A stretch of 64,000 nt of DNA from Virgibacillus sp. 7505. GTDB taxonomy: Bacteria > Bacillota > Bacilli > Bacillales > Amphibacillaceae. Below are positions 22,556-31,065 of the stretch, piece after piece (positions within the stretch are counted from its first letter, which is position 1; each line of letters starts with the position of its first letter). A program made the translations under genes and the position numbers. The stretch is from the NCBI RefSeq assembly GCF_002272135.1, contig NZ_NPBF01000004.1, forward strand, positions 62,001-126,000, in the 5' to 3' direction. A model generated the notes under the pieces. The model made no database searches. It was not told the origin of the DNA and saw only the letters and a program-made list of their open reading frames with translations.

Positions 22556-23442
22556 CAGCTCCAATATCTTCTGACGGCACAAAGCTCTGTTTCATATACT
22601 GTGCCCGCCAAATTCAGGATTTCAATTTGTTTTCCTGTTTTCGGGGCATGCAGCATTTTTCCGTTCCCATAATAGAAACCAACATGGTGAACACGTCCCT
22701 TTCCACCATCATAAGCGAAGAACAGCAAATCCCCCGGTTCTGCTTGATCCAAACTAATGGCTTTTCCCTCCAAAGCCTGTGCACTCGCATCCCGTGGAAT
22801 GACATAACCGCTCGCAAGATGCATATTGTAAGCAAATCCGGAGCAGTCATAGCCCCAGCTGCTCATTCCGCCCCATAGATAGTCCAGCCCAATGAATTGT
22901 TCCGCATACGTAATCAGTGCCTCACCGTCTTCCTCATGAAAAGTCCAGATACTGCTCTGGGCCTTGGAAAGTCGCCCCCGGCCGAGTGGTGTCATAACGG
23001 TAAAGGCTGTTCCCGACTCTTCAATAAAAGGCAGCTTTGTCAAAAAACTGAGTTGAACTATCTTGCCGGAACCCTCTACTTGCAGAGCAGCCTGCTTCGC
23101 TCGTACTTCAACCATATGATCTGATTTTGGCAGCGGATCTGCAAGCTGACGAGCGGGAATCCATCCGGGATATCCTTGTTCATCTTTTGGTGTGGACTGG
23201 GAGGGTATCACCACTTTGACCCAGTCACCCTTCCGCTCCGCTTCCCATACTGTTGTGCCGAATAGCACTTGTGATTGAAGCAAATTGTTTTCATGAAGCT
23301 CCAATCTATCGGCGTGAGAAAGGTCATGCACCCAGCGTGACGGATCAGACGGATTAGAAACAATCGGTGTATCCACTTGTCTGGAGGAGGCAGGATTTGT
23401 CCACAGATTAGCAACGGAAACAGCAATCACGCTTTTTTTCAT
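22555..23442 (-). CDS. ykfC: NlpC/P60 gamma-D-glutamyl-L-diamino acid endopeptidase (YkfC-like)
   Basis: 295 residues. Two N-terminal SH3-like parts (VANLWTNPASSRQVDTP ... WVKVVIPSQ and a second around residues 110-160), then an NlpC/P60 domain: YDCSGFAYNMHL with catalytic Cys, RVHHVGFYYGNGKMLHAP with the His. No signal peptide is evident, consistent with a cytoplasmic enzyme that trims imported murein peptides to L-Ala-D-Glu. The start overlaps the ykfB stop by four bases (ATGA). Last gene of the operon; ykfD (second ABC ATPase in B. subtilis) is not present. Confidence 0.88.
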   Translation of the reverse strand: MKKSVIAVSVANLWTNPASSRQVDTPIVSNPSDPSRWVHDLSHADRLELHENNLLQSQVLFGTTVWEAERKGDWVKVVIPSQSTPKDEQGYPGWIPARQLADPLPKSDHMVEVRAKQAALQVEGSGKIVQLSFLTKLPFIEESGTAFTVMTPLGRGRLSKAQSSIWTFHEEDGEALITYAEQFIGLDYLWGGMSSWGYDCSGFAYNMHLASGYVIPRDASAQALEGKAISLDQAEPGDLLFFAYDGGKGRVHHVGFYYGNGKMLHAPKTGKQIEILNLAGTVYETELCAVRRYWS

Positions 23443-24536
23443 AATACCTTTTCTCCTTGGACATCCACCGCCAGGATACCGAGCCCTGGCGATGCATTGA
23501 GCAGCAGTCTGCTACCTTCATATCGGACGCCGCCTGTAACGATATCCTCCCGGAGCATGAGCGGTGCATCAAAATCGACCCGTGTAATATGCTGCTGACT
23601 GGCAGCCAGATGCGCTGCTGCGCTGATACCGATTCGGGATTCGATCATACAGCCGACCATGCATTCTACACCATAAGAGCGAGCGATACGGGCGATATCC
23701 AGGGCAGGCTGAATGCCGCCCGCTTTCATCAATTTGATATTGAGCAAGTCAGCCGCACGCATTTCCAGCAGCGCAAGTGCATCCTGCGGAGAAAATAAGC
23801 TTTCATCAGCCATGACTGGCGTCTGGACATTTGCTGTTACATACTGTAATCCCTTCAAATCTGCAGCAGCTGTGGGCTGTTCCACGAGTTCGATAGCAAG
23901 GTCCATATCCTCCATCCTGCTGATGGCACGGACTGCGGTTTTCCTATCCCACCCTTGATTGGCATCTAGACGAAGCGTGATACTGCTGCCAACTGTCTCC
24001 CGGATTGCTTGCAGTCTTTTTATATCCGTTTCGATATCATCCTTGCCGACCTTTATTTTCAAAGTCCGGAAACCGTCCTTAACATAGCCTGCAGCGTCTG
24101 ACGCCATTTCCGATGGTGTATTGACGCTGACTGTGTAGTCGGTTTCCAATGTATCACGAGCGCCGCCCAGCAGCTGATATAGCGGCATTCCTGCATACTG
24201 TGCAATACAGTCATGCAATGCCATATCTACAGCTGCTTTGGCGCTTGTGCTGCCGACGAGGCATTGCTGAAGCCGATGAAATAATGCGTCTCGTTCCAGC
24301 AATGACATGCCGGTGATGGCAGGTTTGATGATGGCTTCAACAGCATAACGAATGCTTGCCAGGCTGTCTCCCGTTATCACATGCGTCGGCGGAGCTTCCC
24401 CCCAGCCAATCACACCATCATCAGTTGTCACTTTTACAACGATGCTCTCTGCTACTGTCACCGTTCGCAGCGCTGTCTTGAAGGCTTTTTTCAAAGGAAC
24501 AGCAGATTGGTATACATCTATTCGAGCAACCTTCAT
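23439..24536 (-). CDS. ykfB: L-Ala-D/L-Glu epimerase (enolase superfamily)
   Basis: 365 residues. Muconate-lactonizing-enzyme subgroup of the enolase superfamily: capping domain at the N-terminus (MKVARIDVYQSAVPLKKAFK), then the barrel with TLKIKVG (catalytic Lys of KxK), LRLDANQGW, ELVEQPT, VMADES and LLNIKLMKAGG (Asp/Glu/Asp metal ligands and second Lys). Interconverts L-Ala-D-Glu and L-Ala-L-Glu from murein so that peptidases can use it. Start ATG 24536 overlaps the ykfA stop by four bases; a 30-residue upstream extension has no support. Confidence 0.93.
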   Translation of the reverse strand: MKVARIDVYQSAVPLKKAFKTALRTVTVAESIVVKVTTDDGVIGWGEAPPTHVITGDSLASIRYAVEAIIKPAITGMSLLERDALFHRLQQCLVGSTSAKAAVDMALHDCIAQYAGMPLYQLLGGARDTLETDYTVSVNTPSEMASDAAGYVKDGFRTLKIKVGKDDIETDIKRLQAIRETVGSSITLRLDANQGWDRKTAVRAISRMEDMDLAIELVEQPTAAADLKGLQYVTANVQTPVMADESLFSPQDALALLEMRAADLLNIKLMKAGGIQPALDIARIARSYGVECMVGCMIESRIGISAAAHLAASQQHITRVDFDAPLMLREDIVTGGVRYEGSRLLLNASPGLGILAVDVQGEKVL

Positions 24537-25456
24537 GCTCTCACCCCAGCACTCACCTGCAGGGTTTTCGTTTTGGTATCCATCGTTGCCTCTGTTCCAA
24601 GCGGCACTGTGATATTCGGATTGCAATGCCCGATGCGGAACCCTTTAAGGACAGGCTTTTCCAGGTCAGTCAGGTAATCAACAAGGACTTGATCAAAGGA
24701 GAGGGACGTTTCTGGATCCTTCGCTTCACAATCCGTGAAATCCCCGATAAGAATGCCTGCTGCCGCATCCAGCTTGCCTGCCAGCTTCAGCTGATTCAGC
24801 ATACTGTCAATTTTATATGGCGGTTCAGAAACATCTTCTAACAAAAGCAGCTTGCCCTTTGTATCAATTTCATCTGGTGTACCAAGTGTACTCGTCAGCA
24901 AGGATAGGTTGCCGCCAACTAATGCTCCTGCAGCTCTTCCATGCACGATAGCCTCCAGCGGAGAAATAGCTGTTGTATAAACAACATCCTGCGGAATGAA
25001 GAATTGCTGTAGCAAATCATAGCTCAGTTTGGCAAAGTCAGATTCTCCCATGTCGTGAGCCACCATGGGACCATGAAAAGTAATCAGTCCTGTCCGCTGC
25101 CGGATCGCTGTATGTAGATACGTTATATCACTGTATCCGAGCAGCACTTTCGGGTTTTGTTTGATAGCTTCATAATCCAGCATTTCAACAATCCGAGCAG
25201 AACCATAGCCGCCTCTGCTGCAAATGATTCCTTTTACTTCATCATCTTTGAACATATCGTTCAGATCAGCAGCTCGATCAGAGTCAGAACCCGCAAGATA
25301 GCCATTTTTATCATACACATGCTTTCCCAGCTTCACATGCAGACCTAACGCTTCCACAATCTTGATCCCCTGCTCGAGTTCCTCGCGTTTAATCGGACCT
25401 GCTGGTGATACAATCCCGATTGTATCTCCTTTTTTCCACACAGATGCTTTCATCAT
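24533..25456 (-). CDS. ykfA: LD-carboxypeptidase, S66 family (YkfA/LdcA-like)
   Basis: 307 residues. S66 serine peptidase: substrate/nucleophile region GYSDITYLHTA with Ser about residue 119, LLLEDVSEPPYKID with the catalytic Glu and GFRIGHCNPN with the His. Removes the terminal D-Ala from L-Ala-D-Glu-mDAP-D-Ala-type peptides, or hydrolyses related LD bonds. Cytoplasmic (no signal peptide). GGGAGGAG precedes the double ATG. Separated from dppE by a 13-bp hairpin. Confidence 0.9.
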   Translation of the reverse strand: MMKASVWKKGDTIGIVSPAGPIKREELEQGIKIVEALGLHVKLGKHVYDKNGYLAGSDSDRAADLNDMFKDDEVKGIICSRGGYGSARIVEMLDYEAIKQNPKVLLGYSDITYLHTAIRQRTGLITFHGPMVAHDMGESDFAKLSYDLLQQFFIPQDVVYTTAISPLEAIVHGRAAGALVGGNLSLLTSTLGTPDEIDTKGKLLLLEDVSEPPYKIDSMLNQLKLAGKLDAAAGILIGDFTDCEAKDPETSLSFDQVLVDYLTDLEKPVLKGFRIGHCNPNITVPLGTEATMDTKTKTLQVSAGVRA

Positions 25457-25492
25457 TATCTCCTCCCAGTCTATATGTATGGTATGACAGAC

Positions 25493-25524
25493 GGAAGAGA
25501 AGTGGTTCTCACCACTTCTCTTCC
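25493..25524 (-). other. Intercistronic hairpin between dppE and ykfA
   Basis: Perfect 13-base stem (25493-25505 with 25512-25524, sequence GGAAGAGAAGTGG), 6-base loop, no T-run on the minus strand. More likely a 3'-end stabiliser or partial stop for dppE mRNA than a full terminator, a common arrangement for abundant binding-protein genes. Confidence 0.6.
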
Positions 25525-25530
25525 TCTGCT

Positions 25531-27156
25531 TTATTCAATATCCGCCCATTTCAGCTCCAAGTAGCCGACTGGGTGCATGATGACATTCTTTACATTCGTC
25601 TTTTGCAAGTACACATGCTGATAGAAGTGAAGCGGTACGATCGGCATTTCATCCATCAATATTTTCTCTGCTTCCATCAGCATCTCGTAACGCGCAGCCT
25701 CATCGCTTTGCGTTTTCGAGTCAGCAATCAGCTTATCGTATTCTTCATTGGACCAGCCTGTTCGGTTAGAAGAGGATTCAGTCGTAAAGCTTTCCAGGAA
25801 GTTAACCGGATCGCCATAATCCGCCAAGAAGGATCCGCGGAACAACTGATAGACGAGCTTCGTCTGCTCTTCGCTGAACACACTGGATTCGACTGTCTGC
25901 AATGTTACATCAACACCTAAGTTTTCAGAAAGCATATTCTGCACGCCTTCCGCCAAGCGTTCGTTTTCTGTATTTGTACCATATGTCAGTGTCACAGCAG
26001 GCAACTCATCCCAGCCTTCTTCAGCCATGCCTTCTTCCAGCAATTTCTTCGCCTCGGCTGGATCATCTTGGATTAAATCGCCATTTTCTTCACGGAAGTC
26101 ACCGCCATCAGGTGTTTCAAAGCCATATGGTACGAAGCCGCGAGCAGGCTGTTCGCCAATACCGCGGACAAACTCGACGATATCATCACGATTCATTGCC
26201 ATAGCGAATGCTTTACGGACTTTTTCATTCGTAAATGGTTCTTTCTGTACGTTGAAGCGGAGGAATTGATCACCGGCCTGCACCTCGGTTACCAGCTCAT
26301 CACTTTCCATCAATTCCTTCGCATTATCTGCAGGGATGGAGGATCTGTCCAAGTCTCCGCTCTGATACATTTGGTACTCCGTATTCCGGTCAGCAACCAT
26401 TGCCCAGTTCACTTGATCCAGCTTCACTGTTTCAGCATCCCAATACTCTGGGTTTTTGGCCATGATCAGTTCTTTATCATGCGACCAGCTGTCAATTTTG
26501 AATGGACCGTTGCTCACATATGTGTCTGCTTCGGCGAACCATTCCGGATTTTCCTCAGCTACTTTTTCATTGACTGGGAAGAAAGCAGGGTTAGTCAGCA
26601 GGTTCAAAAAGTATCCAGTTGGTGCTGTTAATGTCACTTTGAACGTCTTTTCATCGACTGCTTCAATGGCAACGTCATCCGCACTGCCTTCACCGCTGTT
26701 ATACGCTTCGGCTCCTTCAATCACATATGCCAGGAATGCTGGCTGATAAGCCTGGTCCGGATCAAGCATATGCTTCCATGCATAGACAAAATCGTTAGCA
26801 GTGACGTCATCACCATTGGACCACTTGGCATCTTCACGAAGATGGAAAGTATATTCCTTGCCGTCCTCGCTGATATCCCAGCTCTTTGCAATCGCTGCTT
26901 GTGGCTGGTGACTTTCATCAAGACGAGTCAGTCCCTCCATCAAGTTGTTGACCATTACCCAGGATACACTGTCAAAGCCTTCTGGCGGATCAAGGGATGT
27001 AGGCTCCTGGCCGTTATTAAGGCGAAGGACTTTCTTATCCTCTCCTTCTCCACCATCGCCGCTTCCTCCGGCACTGTTATTCGCAGTACACGCAGATAGC
27101 AAAAGGACCAATGCAGCAAGACAAGCAATCATAGATAATTTCCAGTTTCTTTTCAT
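25531..27156 (-). CDS. dppE: Dipeptide/oligopeptide-binding lipoprotein DppE
   Basis: 541 residues. Lipoprotein signal peptide ending LVLLLSACTANN (lipobox LSAC, Cys about residue 23), then a Gly/Glu-rich linker and an SBP_bac_5 domain (NNGQEPTSLDPPEGFDS, FHLREDAKWSNGDDVTANDF, AMNRDDIVEFVRG). Captures murein tripeptides and other peptides for the DppBCD importer. Start ATG 27156 follows GGGGGA; the 22-residue extension upstream has no ribosome site. Fifth gene of the operon, 23 bases after dppD. Confidence 0.92.
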   Translation of the reverse strand: MKRNWKLSMIACLAALVLLLSACTANNSAGGSGDGGEGEDKKVLRLNNGQEPTSLDPPEGFDSVSWVMVNNLMEGLTRLDESHQPQAAIAKSWDISEDGKEYTFHLREDAKWSNGDDVTANDFVYAWKHMLDPDQAYQPAFLAYVIEGAEAYNSGEGSADDVAIEAVDEKTFKVTLTAPTGYFLNLLTNPAFFPVNEKVAEENPEWFAEADTYVSNGPFKIDSWSHDKELIMAKNPEYWDAETVKLDQVNWAMVADRNTEYQMYQSGDLDRSSIPADNAKELMESDELVTEVQAGDQFLRFNVQKEPFTNEKVRKAFAMAMNRDDIVEFVRGIGEQPARGFVPYGFETPDGGDFREENGDLIQDDPAEAKKLLEEGMAEEGWDELPAVTLTYGTNTENERLAEGVQNMLSENLGVDVTLQTVESSVFSEEQTKLVYQLFRGSFLADYGDPVNFLESFTTESSSNRTGWSNEEYDKLIADSKTQSDEAARYEMLMEAEKILMDEMPIVPLHFYQHVYLQKTNVKNVIMHPVGYLELKWADIE

Positions 27157-27179
27157 CTCTTTTCCCCCTTGAAATTTGA

Positions 27180-28169
27180 TCAGACTGGCTGCCGTTTGGC
27201 TCGTGCATCCTGCAGCCAGCATTCCACCTGATGTGAATCGGATAGATAACTGGTGCTAGGATGTACATTTGCGCATACTTGCATGGCATGTGCACATCGG
27301 GCCGTAAATGGACAGCCTTGCGGCGGTGCGAACAAATCCGGCGGTGTCCCGTCGATTGGCTGCAGGATATCTTCTTTCATATCGAGCCGCGGCACAGATT
27401 GCAGCAAACCGATTGTGTACGGATGCTGCGGACGATAAAAGATATCATCCTTATCCCCGGTCTCAATGATCTTCCCACCGTACATGACAGCGACACGATC
27501 CGCTACGCGGGCAACGACCCCAAGATCATGTGTAACAAGAATGATCGATACACCTGTTTTTTCCTGGATCTCCTTGAACAGCTCCATGATTTGTGCCTGG
27601 ATGGTTACATCAAGTGCCGTTGTCGGTTCATCAGCGATGAGCAAGTCTGGTTCGCATATTAGCGCCATAGCGATGACAATCCGCTGCCGCATCCCGCCGC
27701 TGAATTGATGCGGGTATTGCTTCAGCCTGCTCTCCGGATTGGCTATACCGACAAGCCGGAGCATTTCCAAGGCCTTTGCCTTCGCTTCGCCTGAACTCAC
27801 TGATGTGTGCTGCTTCAGTCCTTCCGTCAGCTGGTCACCGACAGTCAAGGTCGGATTGAGTGCTGTCATCGGATCTTGAAAAATCATCGAGATGTCGACA
27901 CCGCGGATAGCCCTCATTTCCTTTTTCGATGTTTGTACAAGATCCTTGCCTTTGAAACGAATCGAACCGCGGACGATCTTACCGGACGGAGATGGAATGA
28001 GCTGCATGATGCTGTTGCTCGTCACACTTTTCCCGCTGCCGGATTCACCAACGATCGCAAGCGTCTCTCCTTTATTCAAATACAGATTCACACCCCTGAC
28101 AGCCTGGACTGTTCCGCCATATGTCGAGAAATGCACATGCAAGTCATCAATTTCAAGTATCTTTTCCAT
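27180..28169 (-). CDS. dppD: Dipeptide ABC transporter ATP-binding protein DppD
   Basis: 329 residues. Walker A GESGSGKS, Q-loop MIFQDPMTALNP, signature QFSGGMRQR, Walker B LLIADEPTTALDV and H-loop VTHD are intact. The C-terminal oligo_HPY extension has CPFTARCAHAMQVC with four cysteines including ECW, the metal/iron-sulfur-like motif of Dpp/Opp ATPases. Only one ATPase is present in the operon; B. subtilis has YkfD as a second one at the end. Starts 4 bases after the dppC stop. Confidence 0.94.
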   Translation of the reverse strand: MEKILEIDDLHVHFSTYGGTVQAVRGVNLYLNKGETLAIVGESGSGKSVTSNSIMQLIPSPSGKIVRGSIRFKGKDLVQTSKKEMRAIRGVDISMIFQDPMTALNPTLTVGDQLTEGLKQHTSVSSGEAKAKALEMLRLVGIANPESRLKQYPHQFSGGMRQRIVIAMALICEPDLLIADEPTTALDVTIQAQIMELFKEIQEKTGVSIILVTHDLGVVARVADRVAVMYGGKIIETGDKDDIFYRPQHPYTIGLLQSVPRLDMKEDILQPIDGTPPDLFAPPQGCPFTARCAHAMQVCANVHPSTSYLSDSHQVECWLQDARAKRQPV

Positions 28170-28173
28170 TCTG

Positions 28174-29127
28174 TCACCTCCTCAGCTTCGGATCGAATGC
28201 ATCCCGTAAGCCATCACCAAGTACATTGAAGGCGAACATTGTCAAACTGATGAACAATGCCGGGAAGAACAGCAGCCACCAATCTCCGGATAAAATTGCA
28301 GACAGACCATCATTGGCCATCGATCCCCAGCTCGCATTCGGCGCCTGTATACCAAGACCTAAAAAGCTTAGGAATGCTTCTGCGAAGATTGCGGATGGTA
28401 CAGTCAGTGTGATCTGCACAATGATCGGACCCATCGTATTCGGCAGCAAGTTCTTGCGGATGATTCGACCTGTACTTGCTCCTAATGTTTTGGATGCAAG
28501 CACATATTCATGGTTGCGCAGCTGCATCACTTGGCCGCGGACAATCCTAGCCATTCCAATCCAGCCTGTAATCGTCAAAGCAACAATAATCGTGAAGAGA
28601 CTCGGTCCCATCACAACAAGCAGCAAGATAACAACCAGCAAATGCGGCAGTCCGTAAAGCACCTCGATGATACGCATCATGACACTATCCGTACGTCCGC
28701 CTTTATAGCCTGCGACACCTCCATATATGATTCCGATAAAGAAATCGATCAAGGCAGCCGCTACACCGACAAATAACGAAACACGTGCTCCGTGCCAAAG
28801 CCGGGTAAACACATCACGTCCCAAATTATCAGTGCCAAACCAGTGTGCAGCAGATGGCGCTAGGTTTTGGTTCCGTAATGCCCCTTCTGAAATGGAATAA
28901 GGCGAGAAAATTGGAGCGAAGACTGCTGCTAGGATCAGGACGATCAGAAAGAATAACCCTGTAATGGCTAATCGATTTTGCTTCAATCGCAGCCAGGCAT
29001 CTTTGTAGAAGGACAAGCTTGGACGAGCTACTTCCTCCGCTTTGTTCAGATCCTTTTCTATCGGCTGGAACCATTCATCCGGTATTTGCTGTCCAGTCGT
29101 ATCAATCGGTCTATTATGATGTTCCAT
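28174..29127 (-). CDS. dppC: Dipeptide ABC transporter permease DppC
   Basis: 317 residues. Cytoplasmic N-terminus with FYKDAWLRLKQNRLAITGLF (OppC-type), six membrane helices, and the EAA loop in VLASKTLGASTGRIIRKNLL and PNTMGPIIVQ. Periplasmic loop HWFGTDNLGRDVFTRLWHGA is the OppC signature. AGGAGG before ATG. One base between dppB stop and this start. Confidence 0.94.
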   Translation of the reverse strand: MEHHNRPIDTTGQQIPDEWFQPIEKDLNKAEEVARPSLSFYKDAWLRLKQNRLAITGLFFLIVLILAAVFAPIFSPYSISEGALRNQNLAPSAAHWFGTDNLGRDVFTRLWHGARVSLFVGVAAALIDFFIGIIYGGVAGYKGGRTDSVMMRIIEVLYGLPHLLVVILLLVVMGPSLFTIIVALTITGWIGMARIVRGQVMQLRNHEYVLASKTLGASTGRIIRKNLLPNTMGPIIVQITLTVPSAIFAEAFLSFLGLGIQAPNASWGSMANDGLSAILSGDWWLLFFPALFISLTMFAFNVLGDGLRDAFDPKLRR

Positions 29128-29128
29128 A

Positions 29129-30064
29129 TCAGCTGCCTCCTTTCTTGTGCAGCTTGATTCTTGGATCCAGAATACTGTAAACGATATCGACTAGGAAAAG
29201 CATGAAAATGAGAAAGGCACTGTAGAAAACGGTCGTCCCCATAATGACCGGGTAATCACGGTTGTTTATACTTTCAACAAAATACTTTCCCATACCAGGT
29301 ATGGCAAAAATACGCTCAATGACAAATGTTCCTGTCAGGATAGCAGCCACCAATGTTCCAAGAATGGTAACTACGGGCATCAGAGCATTCCGCAAAGCAT
29401 GCTTAATGACGATTTTAGCTGGTGACAGACCTTTTGCCCGTGCTGTCTTGATATAATCCTGTGTCAGAACCTCTAGCATGCTGGATCTTGTCAAACGTGC
29501 AATGATCGCTGTAGGCCCTGTCGCCAAAGCAATGATCGGCATGATCATATGCATCGGTGAAGACCAAGTCGCAGCTGGCAGTATCTGCAAATTCACTGCA
29601 AGCTGCTGAATCAGCAATGTTGCCAGGATGAAGTTCGGTATGGAGATACCTAATACAGCCAATGTCATCGCTATATAATCTATAATGCCGTTATGCTTCA
29701 GCGCAGCCAGGACACCTAAAGTGATACCAGAAATAAGGGCGATTGTAATTGTCCACATGCCTAGCTCTGCTGATATCGGGAAACCGCGGGCAAGCAAATC
29801 ATTCACGGTTTCAGTCGGCTGCTTGATGGACGGACCGAAATCAAATGTTGCCAAGGATTTAAGCCAGATGCCGTACTGAACGATCATTGGCTCATCCAAA
29901 TGATAATGAGCATTCAAGTTTTCCTGGACAGCTTCACTTGTGCTTCGATCCTGTGTCGTGAACGGATTCCCCGGAATGCTGTGCATCAGGATGAATGTCA
30001 GTGTCGCGATAACGAATATGGTTGCTATCATAATTACAAATCGGCGAATCAGATAAATTGCCAT
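29129..30064 (-). CDS. dppB: Dipeptide ABC transporter permease DppB
   Basis: 311 residues with six membrane helices. N-terminal YLIRRFVIMIATIFVIATLT and HSIPGNPF are typical of OppB/DppB; the EAA loop reads YIKTARAKGLSPAKIVIKHA. Partner of DppC in the inner-membrane channel. Follows dppA by 12 bases. Confidence 0.94.
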   Translation of the reverse strand: MAIYLIRRFVIMIATIFVIATLTFILMHSIPGNPFTTQDRSTSEAVQENLNAHYHLDEPMIVQYGIWLKSLATFDFGPSIKQPTETVNDLLARGFPISAELGMWTITIALISGITLGVLAALKHNGIIDYIAMTLAVLGISIPNFILATLLIQQLAVNLQILPAATWSSPMHMIMPIIALATGPTAIIARLTRSSMLEVLTQDYIKTARAKGLSPAKIVIKHALRNALMPVVTILGTLVAAILTGTFVIERIFAIPGMGKYFVESINNRDYPVIMGTTVFYSAFLIFMLFLVDIVYSILDPRIKLHKKGGS

Positions 30065-30076
30065 AAGCTGTCACTC

Positions 30077-30901
30077 CTAACTGAAGGTCGTATGCATGGC
30101 AAGCTCCGTCATAACGAGCATGGCACGATACGCTTCGATGATGTCTTTGGCTGGAAAAGCAACAATGGTTGTACCTGGCTCGATATAGGTGCCTGGCATC
30201 AGATGGGCCCATTCCGCTTGTCCATAGTTGGTGAATTCAATTCGCAGAACGATTTTATCCGGCGGGACGAGCGGTTCCGCCATAGTCACTCTCTCCATCG
30301 CTTCTTGGACCTTTTCACGAAGGAGCTTGCTTGCTTTCTTCGGTGTCAGCGTTAAAACTGCAGAGCGGGATAGTGACTGTTTGACTGGAGCTGTTACAAC
30401 CCCTGGGATAAGCTGCTCTGCCTCTAAACACGCTTGATCATCCCCTGCAACCAGAAGGACCGGTACACCGTAATGCCCAGCAACGTACGCATTGAAACCG
30501 AGTTCTCCGATCGGCTCATCATTCAGAAAAAAGTTACGGACCCCGTGAATCATGCTATGGGACATGACACCGAACTGTCCAGCACGTGCATGATAGCCGG
30601 AAAACATCACTCCTGCAAAGCTTGCATCCAGACTTTGCACCATTGAAAGCGGTTTCACTTCACCAGATATCAAATAAGCCTCTTCATGTAATTCCTCTAC
30701 CAAAAGGTTATTCATTTTAGAATGGCTGTCGTTGACAAGAACATATGCTGCACCTGCATCCATCGCTGCCCCAATGATGCTATTCGTTTCGGCAGTCATA
30801 ATCCTTCTTGCCCGTTCGTAATTATGTTTTGAACTGTCTACATATGTATAATCCGGTAAACCGACGATCCCTTCCATGTCCACCGACAGGTATATTTTCA
30901 T
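30077..30901 (-). CDS. dppA: D-aminopeptidase DppA
   Basis: 274 residues, the same length as B. subtilis DppA. Zinc-binding MKIYLSVDMEGIVG (Asp8, Glu10), NDSHSKMNNL, FSGYHA and SHSMIHGVRNFFLN with the nucleophile-region histidine are conserved; the enzyme is a decameric D-Ala-D-Ala aminopeptidase. Start ATG 30901 has AGAGGGG upstream. First gene of dppABCDE-ykfABC; a CodY-like box and TATAAT lie just upstream. Confidence 0.94.
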   Translation of the reverse strand: MKIYLSVDMEGIVGLPDYTYVDSSKHNYERARRIMTAETNSIIGAAMDAGAAYVLVNDSHSKMNNLLVEELHEEAYLISGEVKPLSMVQSLDASFAGVMFSGYHARAGQFGVMSHSMIHGVRNFFLNDEPIGELGFNAYVAGHYGVPVLLVAGDDQACLEAEQLIPGVVTAPVKQSLSRSAVLTLTPKKASKLLREKVQEAMERVTMAEPLVPPDKIVLRIEFTNYGQAEWAHLMPGTYIEPGTTIVAFPAKDIIEAYRAMLVMTELAMHTTFS

Positions 30902-30936
30902 TCTACCCCTCTCTTCCGAACATTCTTTATTAGTTG

Positions 30937-30967
30937 AATTTTCTAAATAATTATAGCATAGCGCTAT
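30937..30967 (-). promoter_or_regulatory. dpp operon promoter with CodY-like box
   Basis: AATTTTCTAAATAAT (30937-30951) matches the CodY consensus AATTTTCWGAAAATT at 12 of 15 positions and overlaps a minus-strand TATAAT (30955-30950). Upstream, ATAGCGCTAT (30958-30967) is a perfect palindrome between -10 and -35, possibly another operator. The -35 is weak. CodY and AbrB repress dpp in B. subtilis. Confidence 0.45.
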
Positions 30968-31025
30968 ACGCTTAGGAAGAAGAATTACCAATTTGTAGGG
31001 AAGGTTTTCTGACAAAGACATAAAA

Positions 31026-31054
31026 AATAAGCCCCTTCTGACAAAGGGACTTAT
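31026..31054 (-). terminator. murAA terminator
   Basis: Stem AATAAGCCCCTT with AAAGGGACTTAT (near perfect) and minus-strand T-run, 12 bases after the murAA stop. Confidence 0.85.
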
Positions 31055-31065
31055 CCTTAGTAGTA

